From contig NZ_JAULSC010000019.1 in assembly GCF_030518195.1 (NCBI RefSeq), positions 24,409-88,408 of the forward strand: DNA of 64,000 nucleotides. The letters are read 5' to 3'. Below are positions 34,239 through 42,281 of this stretch, in pieces. Under the pieces are notes generated by a model. That model was given only the letters and a program-made list of their open reading frames with translations, had not been told where the DNA came from and made no database searches. A program made the translations under genes and the position numbers. Numbering within the stretch: the first letter of the stretch is position 1; each line of letters begins with the position of its first letter. Source of the stretch: Nocardioides cremeus. GTDB lineage: Bacteria > Actinomycetota > Actinomycetes > Propionibacteriales > Nocardioidaceae.

Positions 34239-35743
34239 CAGGCGTCTCCGCTCCGGGTCAGGCTCATCCCGACGGGGATGGTCGAGGCGGCGAAACCGAC
34301 GTCCTGGGCCAGGTCGAGCCGCAGGGGCGCAAACCCGGCGCGTCGGATCGAGGCGTCCAGGCGACGGCCGAACTCGGTGATCCGCAGCGTCTTGGGGACC
34401 GTGACGGTGCACACGGCGTAAGGCCGGACCAGCGCGTTGCCGTGGGCCAGTTTGGCGTCCAGGCCGCGGGCCTTGTGGGCCTCGTCGCGCTGCTTGGCAC
34501 GGGTCTTGCGGCCGAGCTTCTCGTTCATTCCCTCAGCCAGGTCTGCGGCCCACTCGGCGTTGCCGGACTGCCGGTCGGCCTTGGACTGGGACACGATCGG
34601 GAAGGCGACGACGAACGAGCGTCGCTCACCGGACTCGCTCGGGGTGAGGATCGGCGCTAGGGCGCCCATCGCCACGCCGCGGGTCGGGAGTTTGATGGTG
34701 GCGCTGATCGAGTTCCACGCGTCGTGGCTGTAGTGCCGCACCGTCGCGTCGGCGCCCGAGGGCCCGGCCAGCGCCCACGGGACGTCGGCGTTCACGCTCG
34801 GGTCCTTCTCTCGCATGGCGAGGGCCTCGACGATGCCGGCGCGATCGCCTGGGGCGAACCCGGTCCGGGACGCCAGGGCGAGTTCCGGCGAGGTGAGCCA
34901 GCGGACCGACGTCATCCCCATCGGGCCCCGCAGCTGGGCCTCGATCTCGGCCATGAGCAGGTAGAGCTCGCGGCAGCGGCCCTCGAAGCCACCGCCGGAC
35001 TCCTTGGCCGAGCGGGCGATCCGGGTCTCCGGGACGACGATTGTCACGAACTGCTCGGTGCGCACCGACGCCTGGGTGAGGCCCACGGCGAGGTCGCTGT
35101 TGACGATCTCGGACAGCTGGGGGGCGTTGTCGCGGCGGTGCTTGTTGACCCACAGGTCGCGCTCGGCGCCGTCCTCGGGGACGGTGCGGACCATGAACAG
35201 GATCTCGTCGATCTTCTCGGTGCGGCCGGCGACGTCGAGCAGCCCGGCCAGCGCCTCGCCGTAGCGGCTGCGCTCCTCGGTGTCCTTCATGCCGATGCCG
35301 GGGTGGACGATCGAGGCGGTGACTGCCCAGGTCTTCGTGGCGTCATCGTGGATCACTCCGACCCGCTGGAGCTGGGAGCCGTGCGGCGGGCCGTCGTGGA
35401 TCTTGATGCCCTGCAGCACCCCGGGAAGGTCGGGGGTGTCGAGGTCCTCGGCGCGGCCCTCGGTGGCCTTGGCACGGAACGAGGTCCAGCCGAGCAGCCC
35501 GCCGACGGCGTACATCGTCGAGGCGAACACCCAGCCGGTGGCCGAGCGGCCCCGGACCGGGATGACGGTGATGGCCAGCAGGAACAGCCAGACTAGGGCG
35601 AACAGGAACGCGGAGAACCACGCTCCGCGGCTGATCGCCCAGAACGCCGGCAGGCTGGCCAGTGCCAGGAACATCAGCTGGCCTCCGGAGAGGCCGAAGA
35701 ACCAGCCGATGCGGTCGCGCTGGTAGTCGGCGTAGATGGTCAT
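34238..35743 (-). CDS. SCO6880-family conjugation membrane protein
   Basis: This 501-residue protein has two membrane segments at about residues 22-60 (M-F-L-A-L-A-S-L-P-A-F, F-L-F-A-L-V-W-L-F-L-L) as in PrgI-like proteins, then a large cytoplasmic domain. This organisation (PrgI-like anchor plus VirB4 N-domain-like part) is that of SCO6880 proteins of actinobacterial T4SS loci, which pair with a separate ATPase gene as seen here. GGAAGG precedes the ATG. It overlaps the ATPase gene by one codon end (ATGA). Confidence 0.78.
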   Translation of the reverse strand: MTIYADYQRDRIGWFFGLSGGQLMFLALASLPAFWAISRGAWFSAFLFALVWLFLLAITVIPVRGRSATGWVFASTMYAVGGLLGWTSFRAKATEGRAEDLDTPDLPGVLQGIKIHDGPPHGSQLQRVGVIHDDATKTWAVTASIVHPGIGMKDTEERSRYGEALAGLLDVAGRTEKIDEILFMVRTVPEDGAERDLWVNKHRRDNAPQLSEIVNSDLAVGLTQASVRTEQFVTIVVPETRIARSAKESGGGFEGRCRELYLLMAEIEAQLRGPMGMTSVRWLTSPELALASRTGFAPGDRAGIVEALAMREKDPSVNADVPWALAGPSGADATVRHYSHDAWNSISATIKLPTRGVAMGALAPILTPSESGERRSFVVAFPIVSQSKADRQSGNAEWAADLAEGMNEKLGRKTRAKQRDEAHKARGLDAKLAHGNALVRPYAVCTVTVPKTLRITEFGRRLDASIRRAGFAPLRLDLAQDVGFAASTIPVGMSLTRSGDA

Positions 35744-35808
35744 CGTCGGTTTCCTTCCGGGTCACTGCGTGTCGATCGGGGCTGGGGGCAGGTCGTGCGG
35801 CGCATCGG

Positions 35809-37866
35809 CTACACCGCCACCGGGGGGATCGCGCCGCCAGCTGCACCGGCTCCGCCGCCACCTCCGGCCGCTCCCCCGCCGCCGCCTGCGGCCGGGGTCT
35901 TGGGCGCTGCTCCGGCACCACCGCCGCCCTGTCCGCCAGAGCCGCCGCCCTGGCCGCTAGAGCCGCCTCCCGAGCCACCGGCGGGTCCGCCGCCGGTGGG
36001 CAGCGTCGGCGGGGTGGGCGGGGCAGGCGGGGTCGGCAACGGCGAGTCGTCGTCCCCGCTTTTCTGCGAGCCGGGGTGCGTGCCGCTGCTCTGGTCGCCC
36101 GACTGGCCACCGGACTGGCCGGACTGGCGGCCGCCCATGTTGCTGAAGTCGGGTCCGTAGGTGCTCTGCCCGACGCCGGCCTGGTTGGTCTCGTCCGACA
36201 TCAGGGACGTGGCCTTCGCTCCGGCGCTGCTGACTATCCCGAGCCCGGCAGCGAACGCCTGTCCGACCGGGCCGAAGCTGCCAAGGGCGCCCTGGGTGGA
36301 CTTGTTGAACCGATCGCCGGTCGAGGCCTCGGCGCTCTGCTCACCCGACGAGCGACCGTTGCCGTCGGTGGTCGAGGCGGCCGATGAGCCGCCGCCGGCA
36401 CCGCCGCCGCTCAGCAGCCCCTGGAGGCCGCCCTGGATGGCCATGCCCTGACGGAACGACGCGCCGCTGGGGGTGCCGGGGTCGACGAAGGCCAGAAGCT
36501 TGAACAGCGCCAGCGGCGCGACGACGCTGATCAGGATCGTCATGACCGCCGGCAGGGCCGTGCCGAACGCCTTGGCGGTGCCGTCGGCGAGGTGGGCGGC
36601 GACGCCGTTGGCGAACTGCACGCCGATGCCCAGCACCATCACCATGAGCACCGGGGTGAACGCCGCGGCGTGGAACCAGCGCAGCGACTTCCAGAACCAG
36701 GAGCGGGTGAAGTCGGAGACCAGCCCGGCCGCGGAGAGCGGGCCGGTGGCGACCAGGACCAGCAGCGAGGCCGCCCTTGCGAGGTAGACCAGGACGTGTC
36801 CGATCGCGGCGATCCACAAGAAGATGCCGAGGAAGGCCAGCGCGGTGGCCACGCCGGCCTCGGTGATGTTGTCGACGCCGAGGCCGCCCAGGGGATCCCA
36901 GTCGGGCCAGGTCTGCACCTTGAGCAGCGACTTCATCAGCGCTTTGGTGATGGCGCCGCAGGCCGCGACGATCATGACGCAGTAGCCGAACCAGGAGGCG
37001 CAGACCAAGACGAACTGGCCGGCGCCGATGAACGCCCGCGCGAGGCCCTTGCCCTCTCGTTTGAAGGCCGCGGCGCCGAGCTGGATCATCGCCAAGATGA
37101 TCACCAGGGCGAGCGCGAGCCACAGGGTGAAGACGTAGACGTCCTTGCCGGGTCCGTCGTCGCTCAGGTCGGGGGTCAAGAACAGCTCGCTGAACGTGAG
37201 CACGATGCGCAGCACGAACAGGCCGGAGCTCCAGACCGCGAGCATGGCTGCGGTCCAGGCATCGGCCGCCGCCTTGGCGATGACGTCGCCGATGTTCTCG
37301 AACGGGTTGGGGATGTCACCGAGGCCGGGGATGCCGGCGCCGAAGAGGTCCCCCACGTTCGGGAGGCCGGGGATGCCGGGCACCCCCGGGACGCCAGGGA
37401 GTCCGATCCCCGGGAGCCCGGCGTCGCAGATCGCGTCGAGCAGCCCACACCCGCCGACTCCCGGCACCACTCCCCCGACTCCCTTGGCGCAGTCGGTGAG
37501 GCTGGGGTTGTCGAGGCACTCCTGGACGCCCTCGACCTGGTTCTCGATCTCGTCCTTGACGCCACCGGCCGCGTCTTTGCCGCACTCGACCGGGTCCTCC
37601 GCGCACTCGAGGGCGTCGCCGCCGAGGTCGCACAGTTCGTCGGGACCAAGGCAGCCCATCTTGAGGGTGCGGGCCGGCAGCTGGCTGGTGGTCTCGACCG
37701 TGGCGACCTGCGCTGTGCTGGCTGCCGTGCTGGTCGCCGGCTCGGCCGCGGCGACGGCTGGCGGCTGGATGGTCGTGGCGGCTCCGAGAAGCGTGGTGAG
37801 GACCAGGACCGCCAGGGCGCCGATGCCCAGCCTGGTCACCCGGTGGAAGAGGTCGGCGGTGCTCAC
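35809..37866 (-). CDS. polytopic VirB6/TrbL-like channel protein
   Basis: This 685-residue protein has a GTG start overlapping the upstream stop. It has a signal-like segment (about 10-35), a Cys-rich extracytoplasmic stretch with repeated G-I-P-G-L-x-x motifs (about 60-210), six to seven membrane segments (about 240-510), and a long Gly/Ser/Pro-rich C-terminal tail of low complexity. This is the pattern of VirB6/TrbL-type inner-membrane channel subunits of Gram-positive T4SS. The tail is compositionally biased and probably disordered. Confidence 0.75.
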   Translation of the reverse strand: MSTADLFHRVTRLGIGALAVLVLTTLLGAATTIQPPAVAAAEPATSTAASTAQVATVETTSQLPARTLKMGCLGPDELCDLGGDALECAEDPVECGKDAAGGVKDEIENQVEGVQECLDNPSLTDCAKGVGGVVPGVGGCGLLDAICDAGLPGIGLPGVPGVPGIPGLPNVGDLFGAGIPGLGDIPNPFENIGDVIAKAAADAWTAAMLAVWSSGLFVLRIVLTFSELFLTPDLSDDGPGKDVYVFTLWLALALVIILAMIQLGAAAFKREGKGLARAFIGAGQFVLVCASWFGYCVMIVAACGAITKALMKSLLKVQTWPDWDPLGGLGVDNITEAGVATALAFLGIFLWIAAIGHVLVYLARAASLLVLVATGPLSAAGLVSDFTRSWFWKSLRWFHAAAFTPVLMVMVLGIGVQFANGVAAHLADGTAKAFGTALPAVMTILISVVAPLALFKLLAFVDPGTPSGASFRQGMAIQGGLQGLLSGGGAGGGSSAASTTDGNGRSSGEQSAEASTGDRFNKSTQGALGSFGPVGQAFAAGLGIVSSAGAKATSLMSDETNQAGVGQSTYGPDFSNMGGRQSGQSGGQSGDQSSGTHPGSQKSGDDDSPLPTPPAPPTPPTLPTGGGPAGGSGGGSSGQGGGSGGQGGGGAGAAPKTPAAGGGGGAAGGGGGAGAAGGAIPPVAV

Positions 37867-38672
37867 TGGGGTGCTCCGTTGATCGGGATCCAGCCGGCCT
37901 GCTTGTACTCCGGCGTGCCCGGCGCGACCGCCTTGGGCTGTCCGGTGGAGACCAGGTGCTCGATGTCTGCGGTGCTGCCCTGGACCAGGCGCCAGTCGCC
38001 CACGCCGTCGACCTCGAGCCACCGCATCAGCTGGGTGCCGGCGTAGAGGCCGTCGCTGACCTTGCCGTTGGCGGTGGTGAGGGTGACGTAGCTGAGCAGG
38101 CTCACCGCGTAGTAGCCGGTGTCGAGCTCCTCGAGGGTGTAGGCGATCGGCGTCACGGCGTACGACGCGGGCGGGGGGACGTCCCCCTCCTTCGGGACGC
38201 CGGCCTGCTGGCGGCGCAGCGCGACAGCGTCGCGGGCGCGCTGCTCGAAGGCGGCCTTGTCCTCGGGGTTGGCGTACAGGCCGGCGACGGCGCCGGCCTG
38301 GTCGTAGTCGAACCCGACCTGCGCCTTGGCGACCTCGACTTGCAGCGCGACCGCGCCCAGGTCGGTCTGGGGGAACCGGGTCGGGTAGCCGTCGACATGG
38401 TCGGCGCCGGTCGGGATCACGACGCCGTCTGCGGGTGCGCTCTCCGGGGCAACCTGGTCGACCGAGACGTTCTGCCCCTGCTGCCCCGTCTGGCTCGAGG
38501 AGTCCCCGGTGGTTTTGTCGGTGCCGGTGTTGTCATCGGTCCGGCCGCGCGCTCCGAGCCAGACGGCGGTGGCCACGAGGGCGGCGATCGCCACCAGGAC
38601 TCCCACGCGGAGCAGGGTGGTGCGCGACTCCCCCATCGAGTCGTTGACCCGGTTGCTCATCCCGTTTCGCAT
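37863..38672 (-). CDS. conjugation protein with one membrane anchor, VirB8-like
   Basis: This 269-residue protein has one N-terminal membrane segment (about 22-42), a Thr/Ser/Gln linker, and an outer alpha/beta domain (about 100-265) with D-G-V-G-D-W-R-L-V-Q-G. Single-pass proteins with an NTF2-like outer domain are the VirB8/TcpC-type scaffold of conjugation channels. Placement between the TcpC-like and VirB6-like genes supports this. The gene order and GTGA overlap downstream show an operon. The fold assignment is inference. Confidence 0.6.
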   Translation of the reverse strand: MRNGMSNRVNDSMGESRTTLLRVGVLVAIAALVATAVWLGARGRTDDNTGTDKTTGDSSSQTGQQGQNVSVDQVAPESAPADGVVIPTGADHVDGYPTRFPQTDLGAVALQVEVAKAQVGFDYDQAGAVAGLYANPEDKAAFEQRARDAVALRRQQAGVPKEGDVPPPASYAVTPIAYTLEELDTGYYAVSLLSYVTLTTANGKVSDGLYAGTQLMRWLEVDGVGDWRLVQGSTADIEHLVSTGQPKAVAPGTPEYKQAGWIPINGAPQ

Positions 38673-38673
38673 G

Positions 38674-39549
38674 TCAGTGCTCCCCTTCCGTGTCGCCGGG
38701 GTGGGCGGGTTCGGTGGTGTGGTCGGTGGACCAGGTGCGCCAGCCGGCCTCGCGTGCCAGCTGGGTGCCGGGCCAGGTCGCGGGTGCGGGTGCCGGCGGG
38801 GCGCCGGGGGCGACCATCCAGCGGCCGCCGACCCACTGCATGCGCTCGCAGTGCGCGAAGGCGATCTGTCCTTCGGACTTGTAGGTGGCGCTGACCTTCA
38901 TCAGCACGCAGACCGTCGTCCAGTCGGGGCCGTCGGTGCCCTTGACCAGCGCGGCGGCCGGCTCCAGGGACACCGAGGCGCTGGGGTCTTCGACCTCGCC
39001 CATCCCGGTGCTGGAGAGGAACGCACGGACGCTGGCGGTGATCCACCAGTCCTCAGCGCGGACCCCGCCGGGCAGCGCCCAGGCGTTGTAGACCTCCTCG
39101 GCGGTGCTCAGGCTCATCGACTGCAGCACCGCGAGGTCGATCTGGGCGAGCTGGCCGATCGCGCCCTCCGGGGTCTGCGGGAACCCGGTCATCACGAACG
39201 CGGGTCCGTTGACTCCGGTCCCGGTCGGGATCTTGATCTCGGGTGCCTTGGCGCTGGTGGTCTCGGCCGGGAAGGCGGCGCTCTCGGGGACGGTCAGCAT
39301 CGGCTCGGCCGCGATCTCATCGCGGTGCGCGGCACCGCGGGCCACCGTCGAGCGCTCGGTCTCGCCGGTGGCGACGCCGGTGCTCGCGCTGGCCTCGTCA
39401 CCGATGCCGGCGATCGCCAGGTAGACCGCGTACGCGAGGCCGCCGAGCAGGAGCGCAGCCACGGCGACGGCGGCGGCCAGGATGCCGAGCAGCCGGCGCC
39501 GGCTCCACTCGCTGGTGCCTTCTGCCTTCTTCGTGGCTGCGCGCCGCAT
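38674..39549 (-). CDS. TcpC-like conjugation protein
   Basis: This 291-residue protein from the ATG at 39549 overlaps the stop of the pilin-like gene. It has an N-terminal membrane segment (about 22-46) and an outer part with two NTF2-like halves expected for TcpC-type proteins (A-E-E-V-Y-N-A-W-A-L-P, D-W-W-I-T-A-S-V-R-A-F-L, R-M-Q-W-V-G-G-R-W-M-V). It would form the periplasm-like side of the transfer channel. The end is one base before the next gene. Confidence 0.68.
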   Translation of the reverse strand: MRRAATKKAEGTSEWSRRRLLGILAAAVAVAALLLGGLAYAVYLAIAGIGDEASASTGVATGETERSTVARGAAHRDEIAAEPMLTVPESAAFPAETTSAKAPEIKIPTGTGVNGPAFVMTGFPQTPEGAIGQLAQIDLAVLQSMSLSTAEEVYNAWALPGGVRAEDWWITASVRAFLSSTGMGEVEDPSASVSLEPAAALVKGTDGPDWTTVCVLMKVSATYKSEGQIAFAHCERMQWVGGRWMVAPGAPPAPAPATWPGTQLAREAGWRTWSTDHTTEPAHPGDTEGEH

Positions 39550-39842
39550 CAGATGCAGCCCTTGCCGAGGATTCCGTTGAGCATGCCGGGCAGCACCAGG
39601 TAGGCGATCGCGCAGGCGAACACGACCACCACCGAGATCACGCCGACCTTGGAGGCGTGCGGCAAGGAGAACACTCGGCCGGCGATGATCGCACCGATCG
39701 CGATGATGATGCCGAGCCCGAACAGGACGATGACGCCCCACAGCACGTAGCTGGTGATCTCGTTGGTGGGGCCGACAGCACCCGGGGGCGCCTTCGGGCA
39801 GACAGCCATCACGGTGGTTGCGGTTGCGGTCATGACGTCCAT
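39549..39842 (-). CDS. VirB2/TrbC-like small membrane protein (pilin-like)
   Basis: This 97-residue protein has two membrane segments (Y-V-L-W-G-V-I-V-L-F-G-L and V-I-S-V-V-V-V-F-A-C-A-I-A-Y-L-V-L) with a short polar loop between. This is the usual form of VirB2/TrbC pilin-like subunits. AAAGGAAG precedes the ATG at 39842. Its position directly before the TcpC-like gene in the transfer operon fits. Without cleavage data the pilin role is inferred. Confidence 0.65.
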   Translation of the reverse strand: MDVMTATATTVMAVCPKAPPGAVGPTNEITSYVLWGVIVLFGLGIIIAIGAIIAGRVFSLPHASKVGVISVVVVFACAIAYLVLPGMLNGILGKGCI

Positions 39843-39880
39843 GGGTGGACTTCCTTTCTGGGTTGCTGACTCCGGGCGGG

Positions 39881-40732
39881 TCAGGCGCTTTCGCCGCCGG
39901 TGTCGGTGGGCAGATGTGCGGGCTCGAGCAGCTGACGTGCTGCCGAGATCAGGGGGGCCGGGACGGGTCGGGAGCCCAGGCCGTTGACCGCGAGCTCGCG
40001 GTCCTCGGGGATCTCCACGCACCGGTCCCCGTCCAGGACGCGGCGGACGGCGGGGCCGCCGGCGTGCTCAAGGCCGCGCGGCCACTTCTTGCGGCGGGGC
40101 CCGCGGACGGCGAGCGCAATCTGCTCGGGCTGCCAGTAGCCGGCCAGCAGGTCCATGGCGACTCCGGCGCGACGCATCCCGGGGACGGTGGCGGTGGTGA
40201 CCAGGACGATCTGGTCGGCGGCGCGGACGGCTTCAGCTAGCCAGCAGTCGGTGGCCAGCAGCTGGCCCGCCTCCCAGCCGATGTCGAGAATGGTCAGCTG
40301 GGTCTCGTTCTGTGCCTCGGTGGGCAGCGGGACCTCGTCGACGCCAGCGAGGACCTCGCTGGCGCGCTCGAGCAGGACGTGGTCGCGCTTGCCCTGACGC
40401 CAGTCGGTCGGGTGAAGACCGAGCTCGGCGGTGCTCGCCGCGGCGAGTCCGGAGGCGGTGACCGAGCAGCACTCGATGACTCGGACCGGGGCGGCTGCGG
40501 CGAGACCGGTGGCCAGGGCGAAGGTGCTCGCGCCGACCGAGCCTGCGGACCCGATAACGGCGATGGTGTGCTCGCCGTCGGCCGGTGACCAGTTGTCCTC
40601 GGCGGCGGTGCCGCGACCGCGGGGGCCCTGGCCGGCGCCGGGACCGGTGCGGAACTCGCCGGCGTTCAGTGCGTGCCAGGCGCGCTTGAGCTCGTCGACC
40701 CCGACCGGGCGGCTCGGGGTCTGGGTGCTCAC
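39881..40732 (-). CDS. ParA/MinD-like ATPase without the Walker lysine
   Basis: This 283-residue protein has a ParA-type fold start in I-A-V-I-G-S-A-G-S-V-G-A-S-T-F-A, but the Lys of the deviant Walker A (usually K-G-G-V-G-K-T) is Ala. Later parts include L-T-I-L-D-I-G-W (Walker B-like) and V-L-V-T-T-A-T-V-P. Similar ParA-like proteins sit in actinobacterial conjugation operons with unknown role. The loss of the Lys suggests weak or no ATP hydrolysis. Its start overlaps the upstream gene stop by four bases. Confidence 0.65.
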   Translation of the reverse strand: MSTQTPSRPVGVDELKRAWHALNAGEFRTGPGAGQGPRGRGTAAEDNWSPADGEHTIAVIGSAGSVGASTFALATGLAAAAPVRVIECCSVTASGLAAASTAELGLHPTDWRQGKRDHVLLERASEVLAGVDEVPLPTEAQNETQLTILDIGWEAGQLLATDCWLAEAVRAADQIVLVTTATVPGMRRAGVAMDLLAGYWQPEQIALAVRGPRRKKWPRGLEHAGGPAVRRVLDGDRCVEIPEDRELAVNGLGSRPVPAPLISAARQLLEPAHLPTDTGGESA

Positions 40733-40947
40733 TGGGCCTTCCCGAGGGTGCCGCGGCGGAACTCGAGCGCGGCGCGGACCTCGGTCGGGGTCAGGGTCGC
40801 CAGCTGCGCCTTCGCGGCCTGGACTTCGTGAAGCTGGGCGACGCAGCCGCTCAGCTGCTTGATCGCCTCGATCTCGCGGCCGGCGATCGCGAACAGCTCG
40901 GCGATCTGCTCCGGCGTACGGGTCTCGCCGTCGTGGGTGTTTGTCAT
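40729..40947 (-). CDS. small protein, first gene of the T4SS core operon
   Basis: This 72-residue soluble helical protein (E-Q-I-A-E-L-F-A-I-A-G-R-E-I-E-A-I-K-Q-L) has one central Cys. It is chosen from the ATG at 40947, which lies 18 bases after the conserved promoter motif, so it would be the first codon of the operon transcript. It is coupled to the ParA-like gene by an overlap. Role unknown. Confidence 0.6.
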   Translation of the reverse strand: MTNTHDGETRTPEQIAELFAIAGREIEAIKQLSGCVAQLHEVQAAKAQLATLTPTEVRAALEFRRGTLGKAQ

Positions 40948-40964
40948 GGGCTTCACCACCTCCA

Positions 40965-41000
40965 GTCGCCTATGTGTCGCGGGGTGGCGCGAGCGATCAC
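40965..41000 (-). promoter_or_regulatory. conserved transfer-gene promoter motif, copy 2
   Basis: On the minus strand: GTGATCGCT, 13 bases, GACACATAGGCGAC. It differs from copy 1 in the last part by one base. It lies 18 bases upstream of the first gene of the T4SS core operon. Confidence 0.7.
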
Positions 41001-41008
41001 TTCCGGGC

Positions 41009-41962
41009 CTATTCGTCATGGCCGAACTTCCTCGGGGCAGCCTCGGCGAGGGCGCGCATGGAGCGAGAGCCGTGGCGACGGACGGTGGCCTCAGAGACCC
41101 CGATGCGGGGCGCGACCCGGCTGGACACCTCGTTGCTGAGCAGGCCGCCGTACCCGCGCGCCAGCCTGCGGGTCTCGACTCGGTCGGCCTCCTCGACAAG
41201 GCACAGCAGCAGGTACCGGTCCGCGGGACTGATGACCTGGTGGTCGCAGGCCCACGCGAGCAGTTCAAGGAGCTCCTCGGTGGCCGACGGCTCCTCCTGC
41301 TCGGGTCCGGAGTCGGCGAGGATCTCGGGGCGGTGGAACAGCGCGCCGGCGACCCGCTCGGTCGGCATCTCGGCCGAGTAGCCGGCACCGCCGTCGACGC
41401 TCGTCAGTTCGCCGGCCGAGAAGGACTCGACGAGGGTGGTGTTGGCCCAGGTGCGGTCGGCGCGGGAGACGTAGAAGAAGTCGCCGACCTCGCGGAGGAC
41501 ACCGACGCGGGTGTTGATCAAGATGTTGGCAGCGACCTTGCGGGTCCGGCGCCACTTGAAGGTGCGGACCTCGATCCACAGCTGCGAAGCCACGAGCTCG
41601 TCGACCCGCTCGACTGCTGACCATGTGCCGGCCATGACCGGCTGGCTGTCGCGGAAGACCTCGCGTGGCGGGAGGGTGCTCAGCCAGCCCGCGAGCCGGC
41701 AGGCGCCGGGCAGCAGGCACTTGGCCAGAGCGGCCGCAGCGGCGATGTCGTCGCCGCCATCGGGGGCCGCCAGCATGGCCAGCGCGAGGAGGACCTGGTC
41801 GGAGGTTTCGTGGTCCACCGTCGGTAGCCAAGCGCGGAGGTCGTCGAAGTTGTCGACGACGCCGAGGCGCGGATCGGCTGCCACCCAGGCCGGCCACTTC
41901 TGGCGGGCCTGGTCGAGCAGTTCGCTGTTGACGTCGAGGCCGAGCTGGTCGCCCACACTCAT
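41009..41962 (-). CDS. putative DNA-binding regulator with C-terminal HTH
   Basis: This 317-residue soluble protein from the ATG at 41962 has AAAGGAG as ribosome site. The last ~60 residues look like a sigma-region-4 or LuxR-type helix-turn-helix: V-I-S-P-A-D-R-Y-L-L-L-C-L-V and I-G-V-S-E-A-T-V-R-R-H-G-S-R-S. The N-terminal two thirds match nothing I know. It stands directly upstream of the T4SS promoter and directly downstream of repeat B. It is a good candidate for the regulator (or sigma-like factor) of the three conserved promoters, though this is inference. Confidence 0.6.
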   Translation of the reverse strand: MSVGDQLGLDVNSELLDQARQKWPAWVAADPRLGVVDNFDDLRAWLPTVDHETSDQVLLALAMLAAPDGGDDIAAAAALAKCLLPGACRLAGWLSTLPPREVFRDSQPVMAGTWSAVERVDELVASQLWIEVRTFKWRRTRKVAANILINTRVGVLREVGDFFYVSRADRTWANTTLVESFSAGELTSVDGGAGYSAEMPTERVAGALFHRPEILADSGPEQEEPSATEELLELLAWACDHQVISPADRYLLLCLVEEADRVETRRLARGYGGLLSNEVSSRVAPRIGVSEATVRRHGSRSMRALAEAAPRKFGHDE

Positions 41963-42014
41963 CGCGCTCGCTCCTTTCGTCCGTGGCTGAGCACGGCAGA
42001 AAGGTCGCGAGCGG

Positions 42015-42128
42015 GCGTCCCCGCATCCGTCCCCCCAATCCCCTGATTTCGAGGGGGGACGCATGCTCGACGGGGATACGGTCGTTGCGTTTGCGCAGGT
42101 CAGAGCGGGGGGACGCCCCCGTCCCCCC
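42015..42128. repeat. G/C-palindrome repeat B
   Basis: Same parts as repeat A: the identical 22-base block at 42015-42036, GGGGGGACG at 42053, GCGTTTGCGCAGGTCAG at 42087-42103, then an extra GGGGGGACG (42107) and CGTCCCCCC (42120). It begins 53 bases upstream of the regulator gene at 41962. Read on the minus strand, CTGACC lies where a -35 box might be. Confidence 0.6.
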
Positions 42129-42167
42129 GAAAAATGAAAAAGTTCCCGGCCGACCCTTGCGCGGCCT

Positions 42168-42197
42168 TCTTTGTCGAGATGCAGCGAAGATTGACTT
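42168..42197. repeat. recombination-site-like repeat R1 (inverted relative to R2 and R3)
   Basis: TTCTTTGTCGAGATGCAG followed by CGAAGATTGAC is the reverse complement of the left arm shared by R2 (46205-46255) and R3 (47435-47456). It lies just past the end of the ABC-3C operon. Confidence 0.6.
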
Positions 42198-42281
42198 TGC
42201 CTACGACAAGTCAATCTATTTGAGTTATGTCAGGGTGATTGGGACCTGTTGGCGGCGACGTCGCGGCTGTCCATGTGGTCG

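Larger units (their letters stand above)
41963..42281. other. non-coding stretch with repeat B and recombination-like site R1
   Basis: No gene is seen. Besides repeats B and R1 there is a perfect 10-base inverted repeat, AGATTGACTT at 42188 and AAGTCAATCT at 42208, just beyond the 3' end of the ABC-3C operon. Confidence 0.5.
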
